Assembly: GCA_036346275.1 (NCBI GenBank)
Contig: CM070713.1
Span: 71,478,382-71,542,381 of the forward strand
Direction: 5' to 3'
Origin: Otatea glauca
Lineage: Eukaryota > Streptophyta > Magnoliopsida > Poales > Poaceae
DNA length: 64,000 bases
Each line of letters begins with the position of its first letter. Within the stretch, counting starts at the first letter, position 1. Under the pieces are notes generated by a model. The model was given only the letters and a program-made list of their open reading frames with translations, was not told the origin of the DNA and searched no databases. The translations under genes were made by a program, and so were the position numbers. Positions 37,828-49,073 of the stretch are shown piece after piece.

Positions 37828-39231
37828 ACTACAGAAAAGAACACTACTTTAAAATTTATGACCGACACAAAATTTCACATAACTAATTCATACTCTCTTA
37901 TTTGTTGTGCATGATTATCTCATCGAAAACTTCCACTTTAAAGCTAAAATTTGAGAGAAAATCATCACTATTACTTCACAGTAAAAGCAACAACTCAAAA
38001 ACTTTATCTTGCAAAACATAATATATCAATATCTGTTCACACACACACACATGTTAATTTACATCTCAGTTATCAACAAAACATGTGCAAGCAAACTGTT
38101 TTCACACAACAGCCAACTCCACCTCCCTGTCACTTGGGTTCATGTTTTCAAACATATGTAAATGCACAACCCACATACTAAACTTCACTGCCCCTATCTT
38201 GAGTTGTAACCACCACTCTCTAATTTCTAACCATCCCAACACATAGCAATACATTTTTCACACAAAAGGGCACAGACCATTTCTTCATGACAGATATTAC
38301 TACATCCTTGCTGTGATTTTGTTTCTATTCCCAGAATATTAACATTTGTAGCACAAGTCCTTCACCTATATATTCAAAGCATTAAATAACTAAGAAGTTT
38401 CAATTTCCATCTAACTTTTACTGCTACCAGCATATATGCCTATACACACAGGTTAGCTCATATGTTAACTACCACTAAACATGTGCATGTAAATTGTTAC
38501 AATATGACAGCCACTAATATATATTTTCCTGTCTTTGATCCTGCTTCCAGAACATATGGTTATACATGGACTAATTCACCCGTTAACTAATCTTTCCAGA
38601 AACTTGAATTCCTATATTCTCAAAACACATACTCATGCACCATTTAGCACTTACTACCAACACAATCCAAAAATGAATTTTTCCTCAGTATTTGGCAGCA
38701 CCTCCCAAGACTACTGCCATCTCATCCCAAACACAATATAGCAAGATTATCAAATATTTTCTCACAAGCACACATACAAAGCGCTGATCCAATTTCTATA
38801 CTCAACAACAATTTTTAACACTACACATCATAACACATATTATTTGCATACAAGAACATGGACCACTTTTACATGGGAGTCAGCTCCCACCTTCAAATTT
38901 CGCTCCCATCATCAAGCACCAGAAATTTCAGCACAAGGAACACGGAAGGAACTAAATGCACTCTTCCATAAGCACATATACATATCACTAGCTTGCCCAC
39001 ACAAGGTTTAATCCCACACTTGCATTTTTACATGTCCTACTCTTAGTTTACAAAATGAGACTATTTTAGCTAGCAATTTCAGCACAACCTTCAATATTTA
39101 CAAGGTCCTTGTGACACTCATTTTACAACAAACGACATATTTTAGCAACTACATTGCCAATACACAACCAAAATACTTCTTCCATACGTTACCACATACC
39201 ACCAGATTCTTCTACATTCCACTTCACTACC
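37828..39231. other. A/C-rich noncoding internal region of the chromovirus
   Basis: About 1.4 kb between the extra ORF and gag shows marked strand asymmetry: the plus strand is rich in A and C with ACACAC and CCCAC runs and few G. No conserved frame is seen. It lies within the transcribed RNA of the element, which would be G/U-rich here. Confidence 0.5.
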
Positions 39232-39915
39232 TCATATCCCCACATTCCTAACCACACATCTCCTTCGGCGATATACCCGTGGAGTGCTAGGGCGGTAGGT
39301 GCAAATACTATATGGATTGATGCCCTTGTCATTAATGAGCCTAGGGCAACTCCCAATAGTAGACATCATGGCATTTGCACCTACTCCTGGCGTAGGCACA
39401 TAGGACATAGGTGGAGGCGTTGCGCCACGGAATTCCTGAGCCTCATTGGTTAACACCGTGCGTGGTAAGGCACGCCTCGCCACACACAATGTCACTCGGG
39501 ACTCCAAGAATGCCACACGATGCCGAGTCTCAAGCAACTCTTGCGCTAACTTCACATAGTGGCTATCTAACCTATTTGTAAACTCCACCATGACCCTTAA
39601 ATTACCATTTCCCACTCCAACATGATCCCTATACACATTACTCCCTACCAACGGTCTCCCGGGTAGGTAGTAATGGTGAGGGCTCAAGTCGGGTAGCACG
39701 TGCCGGAGTCGTACTATGGCTAGGTATGCCGCTTCATTCATGGAAGCGTCTATCGACGACCCACTACCCATATAGCTCCTCTCTCCCTCACTATGGGCTG
39801 GCCTAGGAGGAATAAATACACGAGCGGCGTACTCCTTGGTCACTTTGGGCTCAAATGCGCTGGAACACCACGTATCTCGGACACCCTCAAACCGACTCTC
39901 AAGTAAGGACTGCAA
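39232..39915 (-). CDS. extra ORF between 5' LTR and gag, unknown function
   Basis: A 227-residue open frame in the sense orientation of the chromovirus begins about 265 bp after the 5' LTR and ends about 1.4 kb before gag. It is Arg-rich with segments such as FIPPRPAHSEGERSY, RHVLPDLSPHHYYLPGRP and a helical, possibly coiled-coil stretch LAQELLETRHRVAFLESRV. I recognise no catalytic motif, signal peptide or membrane segment. It is open while gag and pol next to it are frameshifted. Extra ORFs upstream of gag are known from some plant Ty3/gypsy elements, but I cannot tie this one to a known family. It could be an accessory protein or a captured gene. Confidence 0.55.
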   Translation of the reverse strand: MQSLLESRFEGVRDTWCSSAFEPKVTKEYAARVFIPPRPAHSEGERSYMGSGSSIDASMNEAAYLAIVRLRHVLPDLSPHHYYLPGRPLVGSNVYRDHVGVGNGNLRVMVEFTNRLDSHYVKLAQELLETRHRVAFLESRVTLCVARRALPRTVLTNEAQEFRGATPPPMSYVPTPGVGANAMMSTIGSCPRLINDKGINPYSICTYRPSTPRVYRRRRCVVRNVGI

Positions 39916-40163
39916 AGACTCCCATCATACACGAGTGCTCGGGACTCTCGACTCGTGGCAAGGAACAAACCGGGCCATCTACAAAATACAAGACAAGATA
40001 AGCTTATAAACATAATTAGGAAGAGCTAAGGAACTACAAACAAGAAAATTAGCATTAGGCTAAATTTCATTATTAGTAGTGGACAGATTTTTGTTTACTT
40101 CCAAATTAAGTTTTTACACTCCTAACTAGCGACCCTTTCTCCCCAAGGTTCCTACAACAAGAT

Positions 40164-40174
40164 GGCTCGATACC
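40164..40174 (-). other. putative primer-binding site (tRNA-Met type)
   Basis: Six bases inside the 5' LTR edge, the minus strand reads GGTATCGAGCC, close to the usual TGGTATCAGAGCC complementary to the initiator tRNA-Met 3' end, with one deleted base. Position and sequence fit priming of first-strand synthesis. Confidence 0.55.
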
Positions 40175-40180
40175 CTTCTT

Positions 40181-43100
40181 TGTGAGACCCGTTCAAGAAC
40201 AGAACTCCATGTGATTCTTGTGCTATTCCTGGATCGAGAGCTAGCACTCACATGTTTACAACATTCGTATCAAAATCATACACGCAAACACACAGAAGAA
40301 CATACATTACTGAAATAATTATACAAGGTTTTGTACAAATTTTAAACCATTTAACAGCGGAATTAAAAAGCGGAAAGCCAAAAGAAACTGAAACTCCAAA
40401 AAGCCTTGCGGTTGCCCACTAAACCCTCAGGCACTGACTAGGCTACCTAGAAGAGGCTATCGTCGAAACCCCGAGACCTGCCCGAAAGAACGCGTCGTCC
40501 GGCAGATCACAATCTTCTTCCTCCGAGACAGCCAGATGCAAGATTGAGTACATTGGTACTCAGCAAGACTTATATTGGTTCACAGATGCAAATAAATAAT
40601 TATGCAGGTTGAACAAATGACAGGCTATGGTTATTTTGCAGTTGCATAAAACACTAAATAAATAAGCATAATAGATTGCAACATCGCATTTTAATAAAGC
40701 AATTGAAAGACAGAATTGTAAGCAAAATATACTCGATTTCAACCCGATCTACCCGATCGCATATAATCCCGTGTCGATCCTTTGACACAAAAGAAGGTTG
40801 CAAAACAGTTACCAAAGTCCCAACCCATTTTGAAAACACCAAAACTCTAGCATTGGGAGGATTTTCCCCAAGTGCCCATTACCGTGGGCGCGGCTAATCG
40901 ATCAGATTTTTCACTCTGCAGAGGTGTACACTTTACCCACAAGGAATGATCAACCTCTTCGCAAAGCCGTTAACACACTTCCTTCGGTGTGTCGGCAAGG
41001 AGATCATACAAAGCTGTTACATTATTTAGACATGGCTTTACACCAGCCCGGGACGTTAACCCTCGCCCTGAAGACAGAGACACACACCCAAGCCGTGGAT
41101 CCACATTTATCGCACACACACACGTCTCTGTCCAGGGCAAGGCGTACACCGTTGCATTGGTATGTAGAAACCCCTACAGACAGGCCTGACCGGACTGTCT
41201 GTGCAAATCTCCCGCCTTCCATAGATGCAAAGCCAAGTCTAAACAACTTATTAAGCTAAGACCCGCCCATACAAGCCCTTGTGGTTGCACGGAAACATGG
41301 TTCTACAACATCCCATTTGCTCGGTCCTTAATCTGACACGGGCGATACTCCACCCTAGCTACGTGCATATCCTTTTGCACAACCGGCTAGCGCCAAATAA
41401 TCACCCGCGTCAAAACATAGTTTTGTTTGAAGGTTTTTAGCAAACTACCACCAACCAATTTCCAAGAGATTATATGACGGTTAAAAAGATGAAAACCAAC
41501 AAGCGACTAAAGCAGGAATATTATTATGCTAGCGGTTATACCCAAAACGACATTACATATGTCTAGTTCAACTAAGGTTTACAAGGTTCACAAGTCCATA
41601 CAGATTGAGGCAAACCATAATTTACAGGATTAACTACGGTTCCAACCCAAATTAGCACTTTTAGGGGAATTATCCGCATGCACGTACATAAGCAAAAACA
41701 ACATATAGTAGGTGAATTATCGGGCTCAACGTGATCAAGGAGTTGCTTGCCTTGCAATTCATCGTCGATAATAAAATCTGGATCTGCAGAACCACCTTCT
41801 TCTTCTTCAACGATGTCGGTCTCTACTGCGTTGCGAATAAGAAGCAAAAGAGAATATCAACAACTTCAAATGGCAAAAAAAGCAGACAGATAAGCAGTAA
41901 ACACAAAATTCGAATCAAACAGGCAATTGCTCTTCATGAAATATTTAAATTCAAACATCGAATTATAGATGCTAAAATTATGAGAAAAGAAAAGATTGTT
42001 TACTAGCCACTTAGGAGGATGCAACACTCAAAAAAAAACAGAGCCCTCTCTGTTTTTCTCAAAAGAACCAAAAGAAAGCACTTTGAAACTTATATCATCT
42101 AGGGTTATAAACCTAACAAGATTAATGAGTATTAACCACAGAAATTAGAGTTTGAGTCTTGAATTAGCTAGAGCATACTTTAATTATCAAATCTAACAAC
42201 TTCTTTTAACCTTTAGGATTTGGATGAAACTTGAATACTATGAATGAAAAGGCTTGGTTGAATTTTAAACTTAGCCACAAAACTGGCTAAGGAAAAGGGC
42301 TTAACCACAGCACTTAAGGTTATTGCTCTTATGAAAACTAAGTGAATTAAAGCCCTAAAACAGAATATTTTTCTGGAATCTAGTAGAACAAACTTTGGTT
42401 ATCAATTCTACACTATTCTTCCAAAATTTCTTACTTGGATGAGTTATTCACACATGGTTGAAAAAGCTTGATTGTTTCAATCTTTCAACAAAACATAACA
42501 AGTAGACTTATTTCTTTAACTTGTTTTGCATACAAACCTTAACAAAATATCATTCTTTTCCCAGAATCTACTAGAATATACTTTGTGAAGTGCTTCTATA
42601 CCATTTTTACATTTCTTCTCATTCATATAATCCATTTTATCATATGTTGAAAAGGGCTACATGAACATGAAAACTAACTTATAACCTTTCAATTTTTCCT
42701 TTTCATTTATTACTAAACTATTTAACATATTTTATCCATTTTCTTCCTGACATCAGGGCATGGTCTTAAAAACATTTTAAAAGTGGATTTAAGTTATTTT
42801 GAACTTGTTCAAAGCAAATTACATTTACTTTGATTATAACTAGCATTGTTTTTCTTAAACTAACCAACTACCACATATACTTTTCTCTAAGCATTTTCAT
42901 GCGAGCAACTCCCCATGATTATAGCTAACCAGGATGAACTTTTAAACATTCAAACTTTAGTCTTTTCTTTCATTTCCCCAATTTCATTTTTCATATTTAA
43001 TATTCATTTTTTTAGCAAACATGATATAATATAAAGTATCAAGGAAACATTTGGTTTATTTGGAATACTCATAGTTCAGAGATTCTACAAAAACTTACTT

Positions 43101-45157
43101 TTCCTTAATTGGATCATCCCAAAAATATTTTATTCTTCACACCTTAATTACACTTAAGCTTCTATTTCATTTTTCCTAAAATCACATTTTACTCATCTTT
43201 AGAAATTTTTTGTATATTCTGAAACTACAGAATTTTACACGAATTTAGAAACTTGTTTCACTCCATTTGGCCAGATGATTCAAAAGTTATGAGCATTTGA
43301 ATTTGGTCGGTTTCTGAAAATCTTTCAAAAATCGAAAATACGTTTTCAATCGGAAGAAACGGCTTCTCTCACGCGCGCCAAAACTACGCTCAAACCAAGC
43401 CTCACCGACGTGTGGGGTCCACCGTCGCGACTCAAGTCGAGCATTTGGGTTTTCACTGCCGCCGCGAACTAGCTCGCCATGTGGCGAATGGGCCGGTTCT
43501 AGCTTCACCGTGCCAAGACGAGTCTAGGGGTGGCGCTACTTCACCGGTAGATGGCGGAAAGATGGTCGCCACCGCGAGGCGCGCGGCGCCATGACCGCGA
43601 CGGCGAAACCTCCATTAACGGCCAAATTTCCGCGAACTAGGGCTAGGTGAGCAACGGTGGAACTAGGGGATTGAGTTCACCGATAGTGGGTCGGAGATGA
43701 GCCAAACGACCGCCACCGTCGCGCCGCCGTGAGGAAGAAAAGCGGCGGTGCTGCGGCGCTACAGGCCAGATGAAGCCAAAATGGCACTTGGTCAGTAATC
43801 CTTGGGGGTTAGAGGAGCTCGAGAAGCAATCAATTCGGAGGATTGAGTAAAGGCTCACCCGATTCAACGCTTTCCCCTTTTTCGAGTTCTCCCGGCTCAA
43901 CGGGGAAGATGACGCCCCTCGAGGCTCTCGGCTCGCCAAAATGGAAAGGTGAGGTGTGTAAGGGCACGGCGACGCAAGAACAAGGCTTAAAGCCAAATGA
44001 GGTTGATCGAAATCGTGGTTTTGGGCGCACTGCATCGGTCGGTGTTTTCTGTGCCGAGCGCAACGAGCAACGCAGTCGTCTCTCCGACGCGGCTCGACCA
44101 AGACCAGCCAAGCACAGGCGTGGAGGAAGCTCACGCGTGGAGGACGGCGAGCTCGACCGGACGGAAGCGAGTAAAGCCGGACGCGGCGAAGGGCGGCGGG
44201 GGACGGCGACATCGCCTCGGCCAGGGGAGAAGAAAGAGAGAAGGGAACGCACTCGTGCGACTGACGTGTGGGACCGGGGTCCACTGGCAGTGAAACGGCT
44301 TCGCCTCAGCTGACCAGCTCGTCAACGAGTCAACAGGGCCGGGCCCACTTGTCAGCGAGATAGTTGATTTTAATGTGATTTGACTGAACGAGATTTCTCT
44401 AGAACTCGGTTTTGTTTAAGCCTTAAACGAATCCCATATTTTCTCAAACTTTTTGACTAAGTCCTACTGAGAGTCACACGTCTACTGTAAAATTTTGAGA
44501 CAAAAATTCCTTTTGGGTGATTTGTTAAAATTCTGACACTGTACCCTGGTTCTAAATTTCGATTTCGGTTTTTGATTTGATTACAAGTTCATTTTTTGAA
44601 TTTATTTTTGAAACTTTTTGGACAGTTTCAAATCCTTATAATTGGATCACTGTAAAATTTTCAACTCAAAAACATGAGCCATTATTTTATAACAATTCTG
44701 ACAATCGTTTTCCTTACATTCTGGACCCACTGTTTTTGAATTTTTAAGAGGCTTATTTAAATTTATTTAATTACAAAAATTTTACCAATGATGCATAATA
44801 TCTCCTGGGATTTATATAAATTTTCTTGGCTTTTCTTGACATTAATTATTTTTCTTTCTACTTTTTGATTCACTGTTTTTAGTCAAAAAGTAGATTTATA
44901 TTTTATTTATCTTGACCCTAAGTTTATAAAAATTTTACTTACTGATCAAACATTTTGATCAGCTCAAATGGGACTCATGATAAAATTTTCTAAATTTTAT
45001 TTTCATCTTTTTACCTTTTTCTTTGTTTTTCCCTTTTCGCATAGCACAAAAGTCTAAGAAATTCTAATTGGATCGAATAACATTTAGAATTTCAAAACCA
45101 CTTATATTATAATTTAAACTGTTTACTTTTCACTGTTCCAATTTTCAGGTCGTTACA
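40181..45157 (-). repeat. 5' LTR of the chromovirus (right copy)
   Basis: Length is 4977 bp, with TGTGAGACC at 40181 and GGTCGTTACA ending at 45157. On the sense (minus) strand it starts TGTAACGACC. It is collinear with the left LTR; many differences are one-base indels in homopolymers and in the GC-rich island (43360-44370). A short acidic coding stretch on the minus strand, EEEDCDLPDDAFFRAGLG, lies near 40450-40530. Confidence 0.92.
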
Positions 45158-46931
45158 CTCGACCCCATGGCGAAGTTCGGGAGGAGTACGCTCACCGCAG
45201 AACGGATGAGGGAGATGGAGACTTTGGGGCTTCTGAACCCGTTCACCTGGCGGCTTCCGTCCGGGGAGAACGTGCCGCGACCTCGGGATGATGAGATCGT
45301 GAGCACGGAGCAGTACATGCTCTTCGGGCTGCGAACCCCAGAGAGCGACTTCTTGGCTGCGGCCCTTGCGCAGTGTGAGATCGAGCTCGTAAACCTGGTG
45401 CCGAACTCCCTTCTTCTCCTTTCCGTTTTTGCACATCTTTGCGAGGGGTTCTTGGGCATCCTTCCCACCCCCTCGCTTTTCTTCCGTTTTTACTCCCTGT
45501 CCCGCACCGCGAAGGACCCGTCGTCGGGTGCCTTTACTTTCGACTGCGGGCAGGACTCCCTTGTACCTTCCTCCAAATCCCGACCCGGGACTCGCTCGGG
45601 CCATGGACGGAGAAATGGTTCTATTTGAAGAAGGGCGAGGGAAGCGGGCTCGCCTATAACGGCGCCGCGGTGGAGGGAAGGCGGGAGGTCCCCGAGCCCG
45701 AGGACTCGGTGGACGACCAGGCCCTGGCCGCTTTCATCCATACCTGCGTCATGCGGGCCTTAAGGGGCAGGCGGTCGTTTATGACTACTTGCAGAACCGG
45801 GTGCTCCCTCTCCGGAGGAGGTTGCACCCCTTCTTTGAGATCACCGGGAGGTGCGACGCCACCCGGGAAAGCCATGAGGGTAAGTATTGTCCGACCTCAA
45901 ATCCTTTTGGCCCTTGGTCGGGGTTCCCTTATTTCTTGTCGCTCTATTTCTGACCTTGTAGCACCGATGTCGGCCTGGATCGCCTCGAGGATGCAGGAGA
46001 CCTTCGGGAAGGCCGTCAACGCCTACGACCTCGACGGCAACGTCCCCAAGAATATCTTGGGACGTAGCAGCGAGGTAATAGCTTTTTACTTTGATCTTTG
46101 CCTCGGGTGTCCGAATTCGGATGCTTATTGTGGTGAGCTCGTGCAGGCGACCAAAGAGTTCTGGGATACGGCGAAACAATTGCTACCATTTCCCAGCCCA
46201 AATAAAAGCAAGAAGGGGGGTAAGAAGCCGGCTCTCGACGCCCCGAGGCAGGTCACCAAGAAGCCCCACGTCGAGTGGGGCGATCGGGTCGTGGTGAGTT
46301 TAGATTTTTCGAGCTTGGGGGTATCCGAGCCCGGGCTCGTTTCCATCGGGCCACCTCTTTCGGTTCTTTTGCTAATTCTTGCTTTTTGTCAGCAACAGGA
46401 GGCGGCTTCTGCCGCAAGAGCCCTGGGTGCGCAGCCGGAGCCACGGGCTCTGGCAATAAATCCCCGAGGGGGAAGCCCTCCCGCCGCTGTTGAGGAATAG
46501 TCGCGCCAGGTACGGCCCCCATACATGTTTCGTCATCCCGCCCCATCGCGGCGTTCGAGCGTCCGAGGGGCACCGACCTTTCCTGTGGTCCAGGACGAGG
46601 CCGGGGAGGAGGACCACGAGGACGATTATCGTCTCATGCCGTGACCCAGGATGCGGCGGATGCTGCTTGCCGCGTCCTCCGAGGAGTACGAATCGGTCGA
46701 GGGAGGGGCGGTTGAGAGCGCCACGACCAAGGACGTCGTGATCGGGGGCGCTGCCGACGGGAGCGTTGTAGCCGAAGGGGCTGCAGTTGAGGACGGCATC
46801 GTCCTCGCGCCCCTGGTGGGGGCGTCCCCGGGGGTGGAGTCCTCGGGAAAGCGGAGGGCCGAATCGCCCCCGCAGGGGGGTCCGGCAAAGAAGGCGAGGT
46901 TGCCGCGCATCCGTTCGGCGCAGTAAGTTTC

Positions 46932-47797
46932 TGTTTGCACCAAAATTTGGCAGATAGGGTCAAAATCGGCAGTCCAAGATCAACAAGATACGATTGGATA
47001 ACGGATCAAGATATTTGGAAACAAAACAGGTTGTTAAGGAAAGCACCCTCCAAATAGAGGCCGATACGGATTCTATTCCTAACGTGTTGTACCAGACTCT
47101 ATCGCCAATGGCTATAAAAGAGGTCTAGAGGTGATCGTAAAAGCGGCCCGAGCCAACCAACCAATTCACTTCTATTTTTCATCTACTTTTCCGTCGACTA
47201 GAGTAGTTCTTGTAATTTAGTCTTTGTAATTCGATCTCGATCAATAAAGTTGCGCATCGCGATTGTTGATCTTCTTCAAATTACGCCTGTGTTTGATTTA
47301 TTCGATTTTGTTGCGCATCGCCTTCTTGTAATCGATCCGCCTTTATCCTCCGATTAGCCTTAATCGGCTAGTTGGACTTACCTGTTACTTTGATCTTAAT
47401 CGCTTCAAGTCGATTGAGTCTAAGCCGATTGATCGTTACGATCGGCTTTGAGAGAATTTTATCCTCTGATTAGTCTTAATCGGCTAATTAGATCTATTCG
47501 ATACCTTGATCTTGATCGGCTTCAAGTCGATTGAGTTTAAGTCGATTGATCGTTACGATCGGCTTTGAGAGAATTTTATCCTCCGATTAGCCTTAATCGC
47601 TAATTAGATCTATTCGATACTTTGATCTTGATCGGCTTCAAGTCGATTGAGTCTAAGCCGATTGATCCCAACGATCGGCTTCGAGTGAATTTTATATTTT
47701 TCACCTTGTCGATTCTGTGTCAAATCGACCGCACGCTCTTGAACGGTGTGTTCGTGTCTTCTTGTCGAAACCCTACTTCAAGTTTTTGACGTCAACA
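46932..47797 (+). mobile_element. solo LTR, 866 bp, in an intron of the antisense gene
   Basis: It starts TGTTTGCACC and ends GACGTCAACA, flanked by GTTTC at 46927-46931 and 47798-47802. A promoter-like TATAAAAG (47113-47120) and an AATAAA (47243-47248) order U3, R and U5 on the plus strand. The intron donor GTAAGT at 46923 lies just upstream of the left target copy and is preserved. No internal domain is present, so it arose by LTR-LTR recombination. Family not recognised. Confidence 0.88.
47342..47690 (+). repeat. three ~117-bp tandem units inside the solo LTR U5
   Basis: ATCCTCYGATTAGYCTTAAT recurs at 47345, 47461 and 47578, followed each time by CTTCAAGTCGATTGAGT and ACGATCGGCTT. The units are about 90% alike by eye. 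They lie downstream of the AATAAA, in U5. Confidence 0.85.
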
Positions 47798-49073
47798 GTT
47801 TCCCTCCTGTTTCTTAACTTCGTGGTGGTAGGGCCGACCGGGCATCTTCTGATAATTCGCTGCGCGCAGTACATATACCGCGGTGGTCGTGGCGGCGACC
47901 CATCGTCCGACCCCAGTACCTCCGACCGGAGCGCTTTCGGCCGTTGCGCCCATGATTGAGGGTGGCGTTGCCGCCGTACTCGAGTGGAGCTGCCCCGCGA
48001 GTCGAGTCGCTCAAAGAGCGCGCCGACCGAGTGGTGGCCGAGTCGGCGCGGGCGGACCGACCACCCTTGGTGAGCCGAGGCCCCTCCCTGCCATCGAGGG
48101 CGGCCAGGGGGGCGCCGAGCCGCCCGCCGGCCCAGAGGGTCCGGCCACCATTACCCTGGCCGGAGCGGATCTCCCTGGTGCTTCGGGGGGTGCCGATGCT
48201 ACAGTGGCGGCGAAGACCGCCGGGACGAGCCGCGGGGCTGCCTGTGGTCCCGATGGTCTTTGTCTACTGTCTTCGCTGGAGGATCAATTAGCGGAGGTAA
48301 GCACGGTCGTGGTGTCCCCTCCCTCTTTTCCCCCCTTTTCTTTGTGACCATGGTGAGTTTTTTCTTTGCCTTCGCAGGGTCTGCAGATGGTCTCTCGGGG
48401 GTACAACATCGCGCGCGAACACGCGCTCATCTTCCGGTCCCTATGTGGCGCCCTTGAAACCAATCAGAGGGACACCACTGAGCTCAAAGCCGCTGTTCTG
48501 CGTGGCCAAGAGGAGGTCTCGCGCCTGAAGGAGGCCCAGGCCCTCGAGCTCGCGCGGGCCGTCGAAGTCGAGCCGGAGCGCGGGGCCCGGGAGGTCAAGC
48601 GGGAGTTGAACACCGCAAGGGACCTCTACGCCACAGCGCTCTCCAAGGCCATCGAGGAGGAGCGGAGGGGCGCGGTGGTCAAGACCCAACGCCTCAAGCT
48701 CGAGGTCTCCAACCTTCGATCGGAGATGGAGGTCGCCCAGCAAGGGGCGTCCTCCTCCGAGCTCGAGGCCAAGGCGGCCGAGCTTGAGAGGACAGTTGCG
48801 GGGTTGGAGGCGAGGGCCACCAGAGCGAAAGTCAAGGCGGCTGAAGCCGAGGCCAAGAATGCCAGTCTTGAGGAGAAGCTGGCGCAGGTGGCTCGTGCGG
48901 GGAAAGACGCCTTGGCCCAGCTCCAGAGCGACCGTGACCGGGTTGATAAGGCCGTGACCGGGTTGATAAGGCCGACCTCGAACGGGAGAAGCTCGCCCGA
49001 GACATGTCTCTGTAAACTGGAGTTTGTGGATAGGTCGGGGGGTGAAAGATCCCCCCTTGTAAAGACAAAATAA

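Larger units (their letters stand above)
28161..45157 (-). mobile_element. full-length chromovirus (Ty3/gypsy, Tekay/Del-like) nested in the Tat element
   Basis: The unit is 16,997 bp with long LTRs (28161 to about 33158 and 40181-45157), TG...CA outer termini and a perfect 5-bp target duplication CTCGA (28156-28160 and 45158-45162). Sense is the minus strand: 5' LTR, Met-type primer-binding site, extra ORF, gag, protease, RT, RNase H, integrase, C-terminal chromodomain, 3' LTR. The chromodomain remnant (VQWSNHSEEEATWERED) identifies a chromovirus; the Tekay/Del assignment is an inference. Coding regions carry several single-base indels and at least one stop, so this copy as written is not autonomous. 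The near-identity of the LTRs argues for a recent insertion. Confidence 0.9.
45168..49073 (+). pseudogene. antisense gene of the Tat element, 'putative gypsy type transposon' (Transposase_28-like) protein
   Basis: The gene runs opposite to pol. Proposed exons: 45168-45879, 45962-46074, 46147-46293, 46399-46922, 47870-48296 and 48378-49073, with GT-AG introns. Exon 1 encodes MAKFGRSTLTAERMRE, then GFLGILPTPSLFFRFYSL and WTEKWFYLKKGEG, which resembles the N-terminal domain of plant 'putative gypsy type transposon' proteins (Pfam Transposase_28, from memory). The last exon is a long Ala/Glu/Arg-rich coiled coil (48400-48930). Frameshifts near 45600 and 45760, a stop at 46498-46500, and a GGTTGATAAGGCCGTGACCG duplication near 48940-48970 break it. 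The chromovirus lies between its promoter and ATG, and a solo LTR lies in an intron. Role unknown. Confidence 0.65.

Noticed and set aside
43643..44284. 213-codon minus-strand frame in the GC-rich island of the chromovirus LTR
   Set aside because: The other LTR has different frame breaks in the same region; no domain, composition-driven.
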